Below, piece after piece: positions 34,481-42,930 of a stretch of DNA of 64,000 nucleotides (position 1 is its first letter; every line of letters starts with the position of its first letter). The DNA comes from Microbacterium murale (GTDB lineage Bacteria; Actinomycetota; Actinomycetes; Actinomycetales; Microbacteriaceae), in NCBI RefSeq assembly GCF_030815955.1, contig NZ_JAUSXK010000001.1, positions 2,294,001 to 2,358,000 of the forward strand, read 5' to 3'. The position numbers were made by a program, and so were the translations under genes. The notes beneath the pieces were generated by a model that was not told where the DNA came from, made no database searches, and saw only the letters and a list, made by a program, of their open reading frames with translations.

Positions 34481-34547
34481 AGGCTAGCGAGCGCGTCGCA
34501 GTATTGGCCGATCTCGAGGGAGTGAGCGACTGACTAGGCTTCGACGG

Positions 34548-35621
34548 ATGGACCTCTTGCGGCTGGCGGGCGCACCAGGCGTCGGCAAATCCACGACCGC
34601 GTGGGCGATCGCCCAGCGGCTGGCGGACGAGGGCGTTCCGTGCGGATACGTCGACACCGACCAGTTGGGCATGTGTTATCCGGCACCAGACGATGACTCG
34701 GACCGATGGGCGCTCAAGGAGCGCGCACTCGCCGGGGTGGCTGAAGAGTTCTGGCGTGCTGGAGTGCAGCGACTGGTCGTCTCGGGCGTTGCGTTTCCCG
34801 ATGACCCCCCGCCGCAGATCGACGGGATCTCAGTGCGGTCGGTGTGGTTGGACGCCTCCGAGCAGACTCGGCGTGAACGGCTCGGGCAGCGGGGGAGCAG
34901 CGAGGATCAACTGCAGCAGTACCTTGCCGCCGGGACGGCGGAGGCGGCGCGGGTGGAGTCGTCCTGGGAGCGGATCAGCACCGACGGGTGGTCACTGGAC
35001 GAGACCGTCGACGCGGTGCTCTCGAGATGGCATCCGGTCGTCGTCCAGGAGAGCAGAGCTCCTCGCCCGTTCATATCGGAGGCAGCGGCCGTGGATCGCG
35101 TGCTGTGGGTCACCGGCCCGCGTTTGGCAGGAGCGTCGCGCATCGGCTGGGAGATCGCGAGTGAGGAGTGGGGCGCGGGACGCCGCCTCGGGTTCGCAGA
35201 CCTCGCGCAGCTGTCCTTCGCGTGGAACATCAACGGGGCTGTCGGGATGGCGAACATCGCGCGCGTGCACGGTGTCTTCCGTGATGTCGGCGCCGATGTG
35301 CTCGTGGTGGTCGCTCCTCTCGAGGTCAGCCCATTCGCCGTGCGGGCGGCGCTGCCGAATGCGGAGGTGTCGTTCGTGCGGCTCGTGGCCACCGGCGCTG
35401 ACGTCCGCGCGCATGCGAGGAGCCGTGCGAGAGGCGATGGCCCGGCGCTCGCCGGTGATGACCTCATCGATGCGTCGGATGCTGACATCGAGGACGTCGT
35501 CCGGACCAGCCTCGCGCAGTCGTCCCTTCCGCTTCGAGAGCATGAGCAGGCGGTCGATACGCGAGGTCTTTCACTGACGGATGCCGCGGCCGCTGTGCGG
35601 CGCTTCCTTCCTGCCGAGTAG
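34548..35621 (+). CDS. tandem P-loop kinase-like protein with degenerate second domain
   Basis: 357 residues. Residues 1 to about 165 form a nucleotide-kinase-like domain with an intact Walker A (GAPGVGKST). Residues about 185-357 repeat the fold from VLWVTGPRLAGASRIG, where the P-loop lysine is lost. LVVVAPLEVSP and SLTDAAAAVRRFL follow. The second half may bind but not hydrolyse nucleotides. It could phosphorylate a small molecule or antibiotic. TAGGCT lies seven bases before the ATG. It converges with the next kinase gene. Confidence 0.75.
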   Translation: MDLLRLAGAPGVGKSTTAWAIAQRLADEGVPCGYVDTDQLGMCYPAPDDDSDRWALKERALAGVAEEFWRAGVQRLVVSGVAFPDDPPPQIDGISVRSVWLDASEQTRRERLGQRGSSEDQLQQYLAAGTAEAARVESSWERISTDGWSLDETVDAVLSRWHPVVVQESRAPRPFISEAAAVDRVLWVTGPRLAGASRIGWEIASEEWGAGRRLGFADLAQLSFAWNINGAVGMANIARVHGVFRDVGADVLVVVAPLEVSPFAVRAALPNAEVSFVRLVATGADVRAHARSRARGDGPALAGDDLIDASDADIEDVVRTSLAQSSLPLREHEQAVDTRGLSLTDAAAAVRRFLPAE

Positions 35622-35628
35622 ATCGCGG

Positions 35629-36174
35629 TCAATGCGCGAGCAAAGCGATCTCACTGTACGGCGTCGAAGAGTTGATGATCTGCGGCGGGTCCGGAAGGTC
35701 TGACCAACCCGCCAGCTGTTTCTCGATTCGCCGCAGTTCATCGAGTCCGCCGGCTTCGGTGAGCAGGTTCAAGATGTTGCGGTCGATGAGACTGGAATCA
35801 GCCCGCCCACCCCGCTCCTCGACCCGACGCCAGCACTCCATGACATCTTCGTGAAGCATCGTGCGCCGCACCTGGCCTCCACCGGCAATCACCGCCGCTT
35901 CGAACTCGGAGGCCTCTTCTGAGGTGAAGAAGAGCTGCGGGAAGATCACGTTCCCGCCTGATGAAATGTGTTCTCTGAGCATCGCCAGCGCCAACGGTTG
36001 CACTTCGGCTCCGGCTTGGAGAAAGTCCGTCGAGGCGGTACCGAGGAGTCCCCGCAGGACGTCGACGTCAAGATTCAGCCAACCTCGTCTGGAAGCCACG
36101 AACTTCCGCGCGTATGTCGACTTCCCAGAGCCGGGCAGGCCATTCATGAAGATGCAGTAGCCAGCCTTAGACAT
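35629..36174 (-). CDS. AAA/P-loop small-molecule kinase
   Basis: 181 residues from ATG 36174 (MSKAGYC). FMNGLPGSGKSTYARKF is the Walker A, and a lid-like region with two Arg-rich stretches (GQVRRT, WRRVEERGG) follows. The AGGAG site sits ten bases upstream. It resembles shikimate/gluconate-kinase-sized phosphotransferases and zeta-toxin-like kinases, but no substrate motif is decisive. A far longer reading frame on this strand overlaps the APH gene and is rejected. It lies between two other phosphotransferase-like genes. Confidence 0.8.
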   Translation of the reverse strand: MSKAGYCIFMNGLPGSGKSTYARKFVASRRGWLNLDVDVLRGLLGTASTDFLQAGAEVQPLALAMLREHISSGGNVIFPQLFFTSEEASEFEAAVIAGGGQVRRTMLHEDVMECWRRVEERGGRADSSLIDRNILNLLTEAGGLDELRRIEKQLAGWSDLPDPPQIINSSTPYSEIALLAH

Positions 36175-36267
36175 CTCTGAGTTCTCCTGCGGGCAGCGGT
36201 CGGGGCATGGCTCGACGGTAGCAGCGGCTCGGGCGGTGTTCTCTGGGGTCCTCCTACACTGTGTGGC

Positions 36268-37089
36268 ATGCAGACTCAGACCCATGACCTCAGCTTCACC
36301 GATACGGAGGTTCGTAAGAGGTTTCTGAGTTGGGCGGATGGCGAGGCCGACAGGGAGTGGGGATGCCTCAGCTTGATTTGGGAGCACGCGCCGGGGCTCG
36401 CGCCACGACCGCTGAGGCGAGAGACCTTGAGCGGCCACCCCGTTATCGTCATGGAGCGACTGCCGGGTGATCCGCTCGGCCACGAGCCGCTCACCGCCCA
36501 GCAGACGGAATCCCTGGGACGGGCGTTGCGCCGCCTGTACAGCATCCCCGTCGAACGCATCATTGACGCAGGGATCAGCGAGCGACGCTACGGCCCGTCG
36601 ACGCTTCCTCACGCGCTCACCGGCTGGTTGAGCGAAACGCATGACCTCTCCCGCTGCCAGGACCCTGCGCTGGTGGCTGACGGTGTCGAGGCTGCGCGTG
36701 AGTGGCTGACTCGACCCGATGCTCTCCCCGCTCCGCGACTCGTCGGACTCGGGATCGCGGACCTGAACCCCGCGAACATCGTGTGGGACGGACAGAGCTG
36801 TCGTCTGGTTGATTTCGAAGACGGCGGACTCACCGACCCGGCGTACGATCTGGCCGATCACCTCGAGCACATCGCCGGTCGCATCACAGGCGTGTTCGAT
36901 CCAGATGCTCTTTCCGCAGCCGTTGATCTGTCCGAGGAGGAGCGAGATCGGATGCGCGCCTACCGACCGCTCTGGGCGGCGTTCTGGTTGGTGATGCTGT
37001 TGCCGGAGAACGGCGGCTTCCGTCGTAATCCACCAGGCACGACAGAAGTCCAGGCCAGCCATGTGAAAGGGCTCATCGCCGCCATGTGA
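36268..37089 (+). CDS. aminoglycoside phosphotransferase (APH)-family protein
   Basis: 273 residues with a kinase-like fold. The catalytic loop reads GLGIADLNPANIVW in place of the canonical HGDxxxxN: the Asp and Asn are kept but the His is replaced. The metal-binding LVDFEDGGLTDPAYDLAD follows. The N-terminal lysine of the ATP lobe was not placed with confidence. It may phosphorylate an antibiotic, a choline-like alcohol or a sugar. TACACT lies seven bases before the ATG. It is divergent from the P-loop kinase gene. Confidence 0.82.
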   Translation: MQTQTHDLSFTDTEVRKRFLSWADGEADREWGCLSLIWEHAPGLAPRPLRRETLSGHPVIVMERLPGDPLGHEPLTAQQTESLGRALRRLYSIPVERIIDAGISERRYGPSTLPHALTGWLSETHDLSRCQDPALVADGVEAAREWLTRPDALPAPRLVGLGIADLNPANIVWDGQSCRLVDFEDGGLTDPAYDLADHLEHIAGRITGVFDPDALSAAVDLSEEERDRMRAYRPLWAAFWLVMLLPENGGFRRNPPGTTEVQASHVKGLIAAM

Positions 37090-37123
37090 GCACTCGGCCC
37101 GGTTTGCGACATGAGATCTACGA

Positions 37124-37927
37124 TCAGCGTTTCCCGAACGTCGCCTGCTGACCGTCGTGGATCGATGTGACCCACTCCCAGCCCGGTTGCGCGTCGGGTC
37201 CGATCCGTGGGTCATCCGACGGGTCCCCGTCGTGCAGGGCGCGCACGTACTCGCGGTCCAGGTCTATTCGCCGGCGCATCTCGGCCTGGTCTCCCGGCGA
37301 GCCGTGGCCGGGGATAACGACGTCGACATCATCGATCACGCTCTCCAGTTGCTGCAGTCCGACGAGGTACTCCTCGAGCGGATCGTTCGCGCCGTCCGGC
37401 TCGTCGAACATCGGCACAAGGACATCAGAGAGCATGTCGCCCGCCATCAGCGCTCCCCGTTCCGTGACCAGCAGCGCTGCGTGGCCCGGCGCATGAGCGG
37501 GATGCTCGATGACCCGAGTCTCTGGACCGTCCCACGGCAGCCGTGTCGCACCATCCGGCAAGCCAGTGAGAAGGCCGAAGAGACCGACCGGAACGTCGTC
37601 GACGATCTCGGGCGGAAGGCCTTCGATGAACGCTGACTTCCAGTCCGGCGGCGACCGCAGCTCCACCAGACGCGCGGCACAGCGTGCAGTGCCGTAGCGC
37701 GGCGCGGCGCCGAGCAGGGGATGCCAGAGCGCGTGATCCCAGTCGGGGTGCGTCGCGAACCCGGCGACGACAGGCAAGTCACGCTCGTGGAGATCGACGG
37801 TAAGTCGGTGCAGGGCCTGCGAGTTGTCGCGGGCGTGATGCGCAGGAGGGGGAGTGGCCCGCTCAGCCCTCGACCCCGAACGCCTCCGCAACCTCAGTCG
37901 TTCCAGGCAAAGCAAAACCCCCACCAT
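37124..37927 (-). pseudogene. 5'-truncated metallo-beta-lactamase-fold hydrolase
   Basis: The 3' part is a good MBL-fold hydrolase: THPDWDHALWH is the HxxxDH metal motif, HAPGHAALL and AGDMLSD supply further ligands, and IPGHGSPGD closes the site. Recognisable homology starts only about residue 57 of the open frame, at 37840. The first strands and the D-x-G segment that precede the metal motif in the family are missing. The open frame upstream continues into the tRNA-Phe terminator, which is not protein-like. The gene was probably cut at its 5' end by a rearrangement next to the tRNA. Expression of a shorter product is possible but activity is unlikely. Confidence 0.6.
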
Positions 37928-37950
37928 GTTAGAAGCTAGGTGGGGGTTTC
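37914..37950 (-). terminator. rho-independent terminator of the tRNA unit
   Basis: The arms AACCCCCACC and GGTGGGGGTT flank a 13-base loop. On the minus strand the stem ends in a TTTTGCTTT tract, as expected after tRNA-Phe. Confidence 0.88.
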
Positions 37951-37975
37951 TGAGGTGACTGTAATGATCACCCTG

Positions 37976-38048
37976 TGGCTCCGACGGGCGTCGATCCCGT
38001 GACCTCACGATTTTCAGTCGTGCGCTCTACCAACTGAGCTACAGAGCC
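37976..38048 (-). tRNA. tRNA-Phe (GAA)
   Basis: 73 nt. Acceptor GGCTCTG pairs with CGGAGCC, discriminator A; anticodon loop CTGAAAA gives GAA. D- and T-arms are canonical. CCA is not encoded. It is the last of three tRNA genes on this strand. Confidence 0.95.
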
Positions 38049-38079
38049 ATGCGGCACATCGTAAATCCGCCGCAACCTA

Positions 38080-38112
38080 GACGAAAGGCCCTCTTCGAAA
38101 AAAGGGCCCGTC
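38080..38112. other. stem-loop between tRNA-Asp and tRNA-Phe
   Basis: GACG-aaa-GGCCCT pairs with AGGGCC-(C)-GTC around an A-rich loop. There is no U-tract on the minus strand, so it may be a processing or pausing hairpin between the tRNAs. Confidence 0.5.
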
Positions 38113-38120
38113 GCTTAGAG

Positions 38121-38194
38121 CGACCCTGACGGGACTTGAACCCGCGACCTCCGCCGTGACAGGGCGGCACGCTAACCAACTGCGCTACAGGGCC
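38121..38194 (-). tRNA. tRNA-Asp (GTC)
   Basis: 74 nt. Acceptor GGCCCTG pairs with CAGGGTC (one G-U), discriminator G; the stem CCGCC-CTGTCAC-GGCGG gives anticodon GTC. Confidence 0.95.
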
Positions 38195-38222
38195 ATGCTT
38201 TTAAATTGTATATCGGTCGAAG

Positions 38223-38295
38223 TGACCCCAACGGGATTCGAACCCGTGCTACCGCCGTGAAAGGGCGGCGTCCTAGGCCGCTAAACGATGGGGCC
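38223..38295 (-). tRNA. tRNA-Glu (TTC)
   Basis: 73 nt. Acceptor GGCCCCA pairs with TGGGGTC, discriminator A; the stem CCGCC-CTTTCAC-GGCGG gives anticodon TTC. First gene of the Glu-Asp-Phe array. Confidence 0.95.
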
Positions 38296-38504
38296 GAAGG
38301 GCGTCCCGGGGGACTTCCTTGCCGACGCTCAAGCATAAAGGATGATTTGACCAAAACGCGAATCGAGGGCGCGCCGTACTTCCGCCCGGGCGTTTCGGGA
38401 GGACGATGGGTTGCGCCTGCCATGCCACAGCTTCTGAGATTCGCTGTTGCAGATGTTAAAGATGTTGTTACTGTGGCATGAGTGAAACCTGTGGAAGGGG
38501 CCGT

Positions 38505-39908
38505 GTGAACGACGAGCAGTCCGCGATGGATGCTGCGCGCGAAGCGGGAGACTCCTGCGGATGCGCGCCGAGCATCACTGAGCGGCGTACCTTCTGGCAG
38601 AAGAGCACCCTCACCCGTCGCAGCGCACTCGGCCTCGGCGCCCTCAGCGTCGTCGCGCTGAGCGCCTTCGGCATCGGATCCGGCGTCAACGCGGCGTACG
38701 CCGCCTCGTACCCGAGCTGGGACGACGTCCAGCAGGCCAAGAACAATGAGGCAGCGAAGGCCGCAGAAGTCACGCGCATCCAGAACCTCATCAACGCCCT
38801 GACTCAGAAGGTCGCAGACACGAAGGCTGCGGCGGAGGTCGCCGGCAACGAGTACTACGCCGCGCAGCAGGCATTCTTCGACGCAGTCACGAAGGCCAAC
38901 GAGCTTCAGGCGCAGGCCGATGCGCAGGCGAAGATCGCCGACGAGTCCGCCACGAAGGCGGGGCAGGTCGCTGCGCAGCTGTACCGCAACGGCGGCGACG
39001 ACACCGCTCTCGAACTCTTCTTCGCCGGCTCCGCGGCCAACGCAGACCAGCTGCTCTCCAAGCTCGGCACGATGGACAAGCTCCTCGAGTACAACCAGTC
39101 GGTGTACGACGACGCTGTCGCAGCGCGCAACTCTGCACAGTCGATCAGCGACCAGGCTCAGGTCGCGCGCACCGAACGGGATCGTCTGCAGAAGGTCGCC
39201 GAAGAGAAGATGGTCGCGGCGCAGGCGGCTGCCGAAGCTGCACAGGCCGCGCTCGATGAGCAGACCAAGTACCTCACCACGCTCGAGGCGCAGCTCGCTG
39301 CCCTTCAGGACACGACCGCGAAGACCGTTGCCGACTACCAGGAAGGCGTTCGCGTCGCCGAGGAAGCGCGCAAGGCCGCCGAGAAGAAGGCCGCTGAAGA
39401 GGCGGCCGCTGCGGCGGCCGCGGCAGCCGCCAATAACGGCGGCGGCGGTGGCGGCGGAGGCGGTGGCGGCGGAGGCGGCGGTGGAGGAACCGGCGGCTGG
39501 GTTCGCCCGCACGGCGGATGGCGCAGCTCCGGCTACGGTCCCCGCTCATCGCAATGCGGTCCGCAAGGCTGCTCATCCAGCTGGCACTACGGTGTCGACC
39601 TCGCGAACGGCTGCGGCACCCCGATCTTCGCGGCGAACGCCGGAACCGTCGACTACGCCGGCTGGAACGGCGGCTACGGCAACTACGTCCGCATCCAGCA
39701 CGGTGACGGCGTCGGGACGGGCTACGGCCACATCGTCGACGGCGGCATCGTGGTGCGCAGCGGCCAGTGGGTCGAGTCCGGTCAGGTCATCGCCTACGAG
39801 GGCAACACCGGCGGATCGTTCGGATGCCACCTCCACTTCGAGGTCTACATCTGGGGCGAGTACACCAACCCCATCGACTTCATGGGTGCGCGAGGCGTCT
39901 CGGTCTGA
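38505..39908 (+). CDS. secreted M23 peptidoglycan endopeptidase with coiled coil
   Basis: 467 residues from GTG 38505, which has GGAAGGGG at the right distance; an in-frame ATG at 38478 is the alternative. A Tat-like signal (TRRSALGLGALSVVALSAFGIG) precedes the cleavage region AAYAAS. A long coiled coil with EnvC/RipA-like spacing (residues about 70-310) follows. A poly-Gly spacer joins the C-terminal LytM domain, where HYGVDLANGCGTPIFA and HLHFEV supply zinc ligands. It should cut stem peptides in the wall, with the coiled coil controlling access. It is likely involved in cell separation. Confidence 0.92.
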   Translation: MNDEQSAMDAAREAGDSCGCAPSITERRTFWQKSTLTRRSALGLGALSVVALSAFGIGSGVNAAYAASYPSWDDVQQAKNNEAAKAAEVTRIQNLINALTQKVADTKAAAEVAGNEYYAAQQAFFDAVTKANELQAQADAQAKIADESATKAGQVAAQLYRNGGDDTALELFFAGSAANADQLLSKLGTMDKLLEYNQSVYDDAVAARNSAQSISDQAQVARTERDRLQKVAEEKMVAAQAAAEAAQAALDEQTKYLTTLEAQLAALQDTTAKTVADYQEGVRVAEEARKAAEKKAAEEAAAAAAAAAANNGGGGGGGGGGGGGGGGGTGGWVRPHGGWRSSGYGPRSSQCGPQGCSSSWHYGVDLANGCGTPIFAANAGTVDYAGWNGGYGNYVRIQHGDGVGTGYGHIVDGGIVVRSGQWVESGQVIAYEGNTGGSFGCHLHFEVYIWGEYTNPIDFMGARGVSV

Positions 39909-39938
39909 GATCCCGCACGCACGATCCCAAGAACACGA

Positions 39939-39977
39939 AGAAGCCCCCGGCCGCCGCAAGGCGCACCGGGGGCTTCT
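39939..39977. terminator. bidirectional terminator between M23 peptidase and ppa
   Basis: AGAAGCCCCCGG and CCGGGGGCTTCT are a perfect 12-bp inverted repeat with a 15-base loop, placed between convergent genes. Confidence 0.92.
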
Positions 39978-39991
39978 GATGTCAGCGAGGG

Positions 39992-40483
39992 TCAGTGGTC
40001 CTGGTCGCCCGCGCGAACGATCGCCTCATCGAGGATGCGCTGCGCCTCGGCGGCGTCACCCCACGCGTCGACCTTGACCCACTTGTTGGGCTCGAGGTCC
40101 TTGTAGTGCTCGAAGAAGTGCTCGATCTCCTTCTTCGTGTATTCGGCGAGATCGCCGATGTCCTGGATGTGCGCCCAGCGCGGATCCTTCGACAGCACGG
40201 CGACGAGCTTGTCGTCTCCGCCGGCCTCATCGCTCATCTTGAGCACGGCGACAGGACGGACCTCGACGACGACGCCGGGGAACAGCGCCTGGTCGAGCAG
40301 CACGAGCACGTCGAGCGGGTCGCCGTCCTCGCCAAGAGTGTTGTCGAAGTAGCCGTAGTCGGCCGGGTAGCCGAAGGTCGTGTAGAGAACACGGTCGAGG
40401 TGCACTCGTCCGGTCTCGTGGTCGACCTCGTACTTCACGCGGCTGCCGCGCGGGATCTCGATGACGGCGTCGTGTGCGCCCAT
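39992..40483 (-). CDS. ppa: inorganic pyrophosphatase
   Basis: 163 residues, family I pyrophosphatase of bacterial length. It has EIPRGSRVKYE at the start, YGYFDNT, and the metal-binding DGDPLDVLVL (D-x-D-P-x-D), with KDPRW and HFFEHYKDLEPNKWVKV near the end. It drives biosynthesis by hydrolysing PPi in the cytoplasm. The purine-rich leader (GAGGAGCAC) is a normal ribosome site. The gene is monocistronic here. Confidence 0.97.
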   Translation of the reverse strand: MGAHDAVIEIPRGSRVKYEVDHETGRVHLDRVLYTTFGYPADYGYFDNTLGEDGDPLDVLVLLDQALFPGVVVEVRPVAVLKMSDEAGGDDKLVAVLSKDPRWAHIQDIGDLAEYTKKEIEHFFEHYKDLEPNKWVKVDAWGDAAEAQRILDEAIVRAGDQDH

Positions 40484-40526
40484 GCGTGTGCTCCTCAGAA
40501 AAGACGGTTGGATGCCGGAAACCAGC

Positions 40527-41137
40527 CTACCTGCGCAGCCGATCGAGCAGTTTCTCCAGTGGGGTCGAGAACACGAGCAGCAGAAGAGCGAAGTAGCCGA
40601 TCGGATGCACCCATGCCGCGATGGGCAGTGCCACGCAGAACAGGATGATCGCGGCGATGTCCCCGATTGCTCCGTGACGGAGTTTCTCGGCGCTGAGATC
40701 GGTGAGCGTCGGATGCCGCATCAGATACAGCTTGCCCGCGAGCGTCGCCGCCTGCGTCAGGATCAGCGTGCCGATGTAGAGCAGCGCCTGAAGCGGGTCC
40801 GTGTCCATCTGGCCGAGCATCGCCGTCGGCACCGGCAGCCACACGATCGTCAGCATCCACGCGACGTTGACGCACAGCAGCGGATTCGAAATGCGGAGGA
40901 CTCCCTCGTACATTCGATGATGCTCCATCCAGAACACGGCGATCAGGACGAAGCTGAGGACGAAGCTGACGATCTGACCGCCGTGCTCGACCAGGAATGC
41001 CCGGTGCTCGTCTCATCGATCGCCGCCTCGGACACCGACTCCAGCAACGGCAGGATCAGCAGCGTCATCGCGATCGCCACGACGGCATCGACGAAGGCCT
41101 TCAGGCGCTCGGGAGCGAATGTGGTCTGCTCAGTCAC
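40527..41137 (-). pseudogene. TMEM175-like potassium channel, disrupted by a frameshift
   Basis: From GTG 41137 the frame reads TMEM175-like ERLKAFVDAVVAIAMTLLILPL, then shifts near 41012. The continuation is in another frame (DEHRAFLVEHGGQIVSF, then helices to KLLDRLRR, stop 40527). One base missing within GATGAGACGAGC would restore it. Together the halves make a normal about 200-residue, six-helix channel protein. Both halves look intact otherwise, so the break is recent, an assembly error, or a programmed shift. TAGTCT lies six bases before the GTG. The gene is divergent from tilS. Confidence 0.75.
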
Positions 41138-41143
41138 AGGCTC

Positions 41144-41198
41144 AGACTAGAGCTGTACGGGATGCGCCGGGTAGGCGCGCTTCTCGGTGCCGTAGCGT
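41144..41198. promoter_or_regulatory. divergent leaderless promoters of TMEM175-like gene and tilS
   Basis: TAGTCT (minus, 41149-41144) and TAGCGT (plus, 41193-41198) each end six bases before a GTG start (41137 and 41205). Confidence 0.55.
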
Positions 41199-41204
41199 TG
41201 TCGT

Positions 41205-42227
41205 GTGCCTTCACTGTCGCCTGCCATCGCCGAGATCCGTCTTGCTGTGCGCACCGCCCTCGTCGACCTGCCCGACGGCACGACCCTCGTGGTCGCGCTC
41301 TCCGGAGGTGCGGACTCGCTGGCTCTCGCCGCTGCGACGGCGTTCGAAGCGCGCGCGCGGGGGATGCAGGTGGTGAGCGCGACGATCGATCACGGACTTC
41401 AGGAAGGATCGGCGGCCGCGGCGGCCGCGGCTGCCGCGAAGGCACAGGCCCTCGGCATCCGTGCGTCAGTCGAGCGAGTGCAGGTGGCGGGTTCGTCGAG
41501 CGGGTCAGGGACCGGAATCGGCGGCGCTGGAGGGCCCGAGGCCGCGGCGCGCGACGCCCGCTATGCGGCGCTCGGCCGCATCGCTGCGGAAGAACGCGCC
41601 GTCGCGGTCCTCCTCGGCCACACACTCGACGACCAGGCCGAGACCGTGCTGCTGGGACTGGCCCGTGGCTCCGGCGCGGCAAGCCTGCAGGGGATGGCCC
41701 CCAGTCGCGCCGACGAAGACGGCGTGATCTGGCTTCGTCCGATGCTCGGGGTGCGGCGTGAAACGACCCGTGCGTTCTGCGCAGCATCCGATCTCGTGCC
41801 GTGGGACGACCCCCACAATCTCGATGACCGATTCGCGCGGGTTCGCGTGCGCGAGCGCGTGCTCCCGGTGCTGGAGGCCGAACTCGGCCCCGGCATCGCG
41901 GCGGCGCTTGCGCGCACGGCAGCGCAGCTTCGGGAAGACACCGAAGCGTTCGACGAGATGATCCACGAGACGATCGAAGACATCGTCGAGCATGCCGAGG
42001 CCGGCATCTCCGTCAGCGTCGCGGCTCTCGCCGCGAACCCGGCGGCGCTGCGGAACCGCATCATCCGTCTCGTCGCGCACAGCGAGTTCGGCGCGAGCCT
42101 CACCCGAACTCAGACGGTGGAGGTCGCGCGTCTCGTCACGGAATGGTCAGGCCAAGGGCCGATCGATCTGCCCGGCTGCTCGGCGACGAGGCAGGGCGGG
42201 CAGATCGTTTTCACGGCGCGCACCTGA
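41205..42227 (+). CDS. tilS: tRNA(Ile)-lysidine synthase
   Basis: 340 residues. SGGADSLAL is the PP-loop that adenylates C34 of tRNA-Ile2 before lysine attachment, changing its decoding from AUG to AUA. HTLDDQAETVLLGLARG is the conserved TilS helix, and the C-terminal region is the short form. GTG 41205 lies six bases after TAGCGT. In many actinobacteria tilS is followed by hpt and ftsH; here a DUF937 gene on the other strand lies between. Confidence 0.93.
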   Translation: MPSLSPAIAEIRLAVRTALVDLPDGTTLVVALSGGADSLALAAATAFEARARGMQVVSATIDHGLQEGSAAAAAAAAAKAQALGIRASVERVQVAGSSSGSGTGIGGAGGPEAAARDARYAALGRIAAEERAVAVLLGHTLDDQAETVLLGLARGSGAASLQGMAPSRADEDGVIWLRPMLGVRRETTRAFCAASDLVPWDDPHNLDDRFARVRVRERVLPVLEAELGPGIAAALARTAAQLREDTEAFDEMIHETIEDIVEHAEAGISVSVAALAANPAALRNRIIRLVAHSEFGASLTRTQTVEVARLVTEWSGQGPIDLPGCSATRQGGQIVFTART

Positions 42228-42247
42228 TGGTGCGCGCCGTGTGCCGG

Positions 42248-42844
42248 TTACTTCTTCCCGCCGAAGATGTTGCCGATGATGCCGCCGAGGTCGATCCCGC
42301 CGCCTGAGCCGCCGGATGACGAGCCGCCGCCGAGGATTCCGCCGAGCAGATCGCCGATCCCGCCGCTTGAGCCGCTCTTGTCGCCGCCGCCGATCAGTCC
42401 GCCGATGAGGTCGCCGATCCCGCCGCCCGACTCCGCGCCATCAGCACTCGTCGAGGTGTCCTTGTTCTTGTTGGCGATCAGGCCCATGATGATCGGCGCG
42501 AGGATCGGGAGGAGTTTGCCGAAGTCGATCCCGGCGGTCTTCTCGGAGGCGTTCAGCTTCGACGTGACCTCCTGCTTCTGGTCGCCGAGCACGTGCGTGA
42601 CGATCTTGTCGCCATCGGCCTGATCGACCTCATCCACAGTGGAGACGCCGGCCTTGCCCTCATGCTTCTTCAGCGCATTCTGGATCGCCGCAGAGCCTTC
42701 TTCGCTCGCAGCGTTCTTCGCCAGTCCGCCGAGCAGCACTGCGCCGCCCTGCTCGACCGCAGCCTTCGCGACGTCGGGCGTGACGTTGAGCTTCGCTGCG
42801 ATGTCATCGATCGGCACCTGCTTGAGGATGTCGTCAAGAGCCAT
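42248..42844 (-). CDS. DUF937-like protein with Gly-rich tail
   Basis: 198 residues from ATG 42844, behind AAGGAAGGAA. Residues 1-120 form helical DUF937-like repeats (LDDILKQVPIDDIAAKL, QGGAVLLGGLAKNA). Residues 130-198 are low-complexity Gly/Ser/Asp with alternating GIGDLIGGLIGGG units. Function unknown. The repeats are probably a structural or assembly tail. It converges on tilS with a 20-bp gap, without a clear terminator. Confidence 0.8.
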   Translation of the reverse strand: MALDDILKQVPIDDIAAKLNVTPDVAKAAVEQGGAVLLGGLAKNAASEEGSAAIQNALKKHEGKAGVSTVDEVDQADGDKIVTHVLGDQKQEVTSKLNASEKTAGIDFGKLLPILAPIIMGLIANKNKDTSTSADGAESGGGIGDLIGGLIGGGDKSGSSGGIGDLLGGILGGGSSSGGSGGGIDLGGIIGNIFGGKK

Positions 42845-42930
42845 GGGATTCCTTCCTTCGGCGTGCGTCCGCGCGCCCTCACCGCTCACAGTAGTGCGCA
42901 CGCACAGGAACGTGTCACTAAAATCGATGC

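Noticed and set aside
35629..37215. 528-residue extension of the small kinase
   Set aside because: It would overlap the APH gene and pass through its promoter; ATG 36174 with AGGAG is adequate.
37976..38295. attachment site or integrated element at the tRNA genes
   Set aside because: No direct repeat of the tRNA 3' end and no integrase was seen nearby; only the MBL truncation hints at it.
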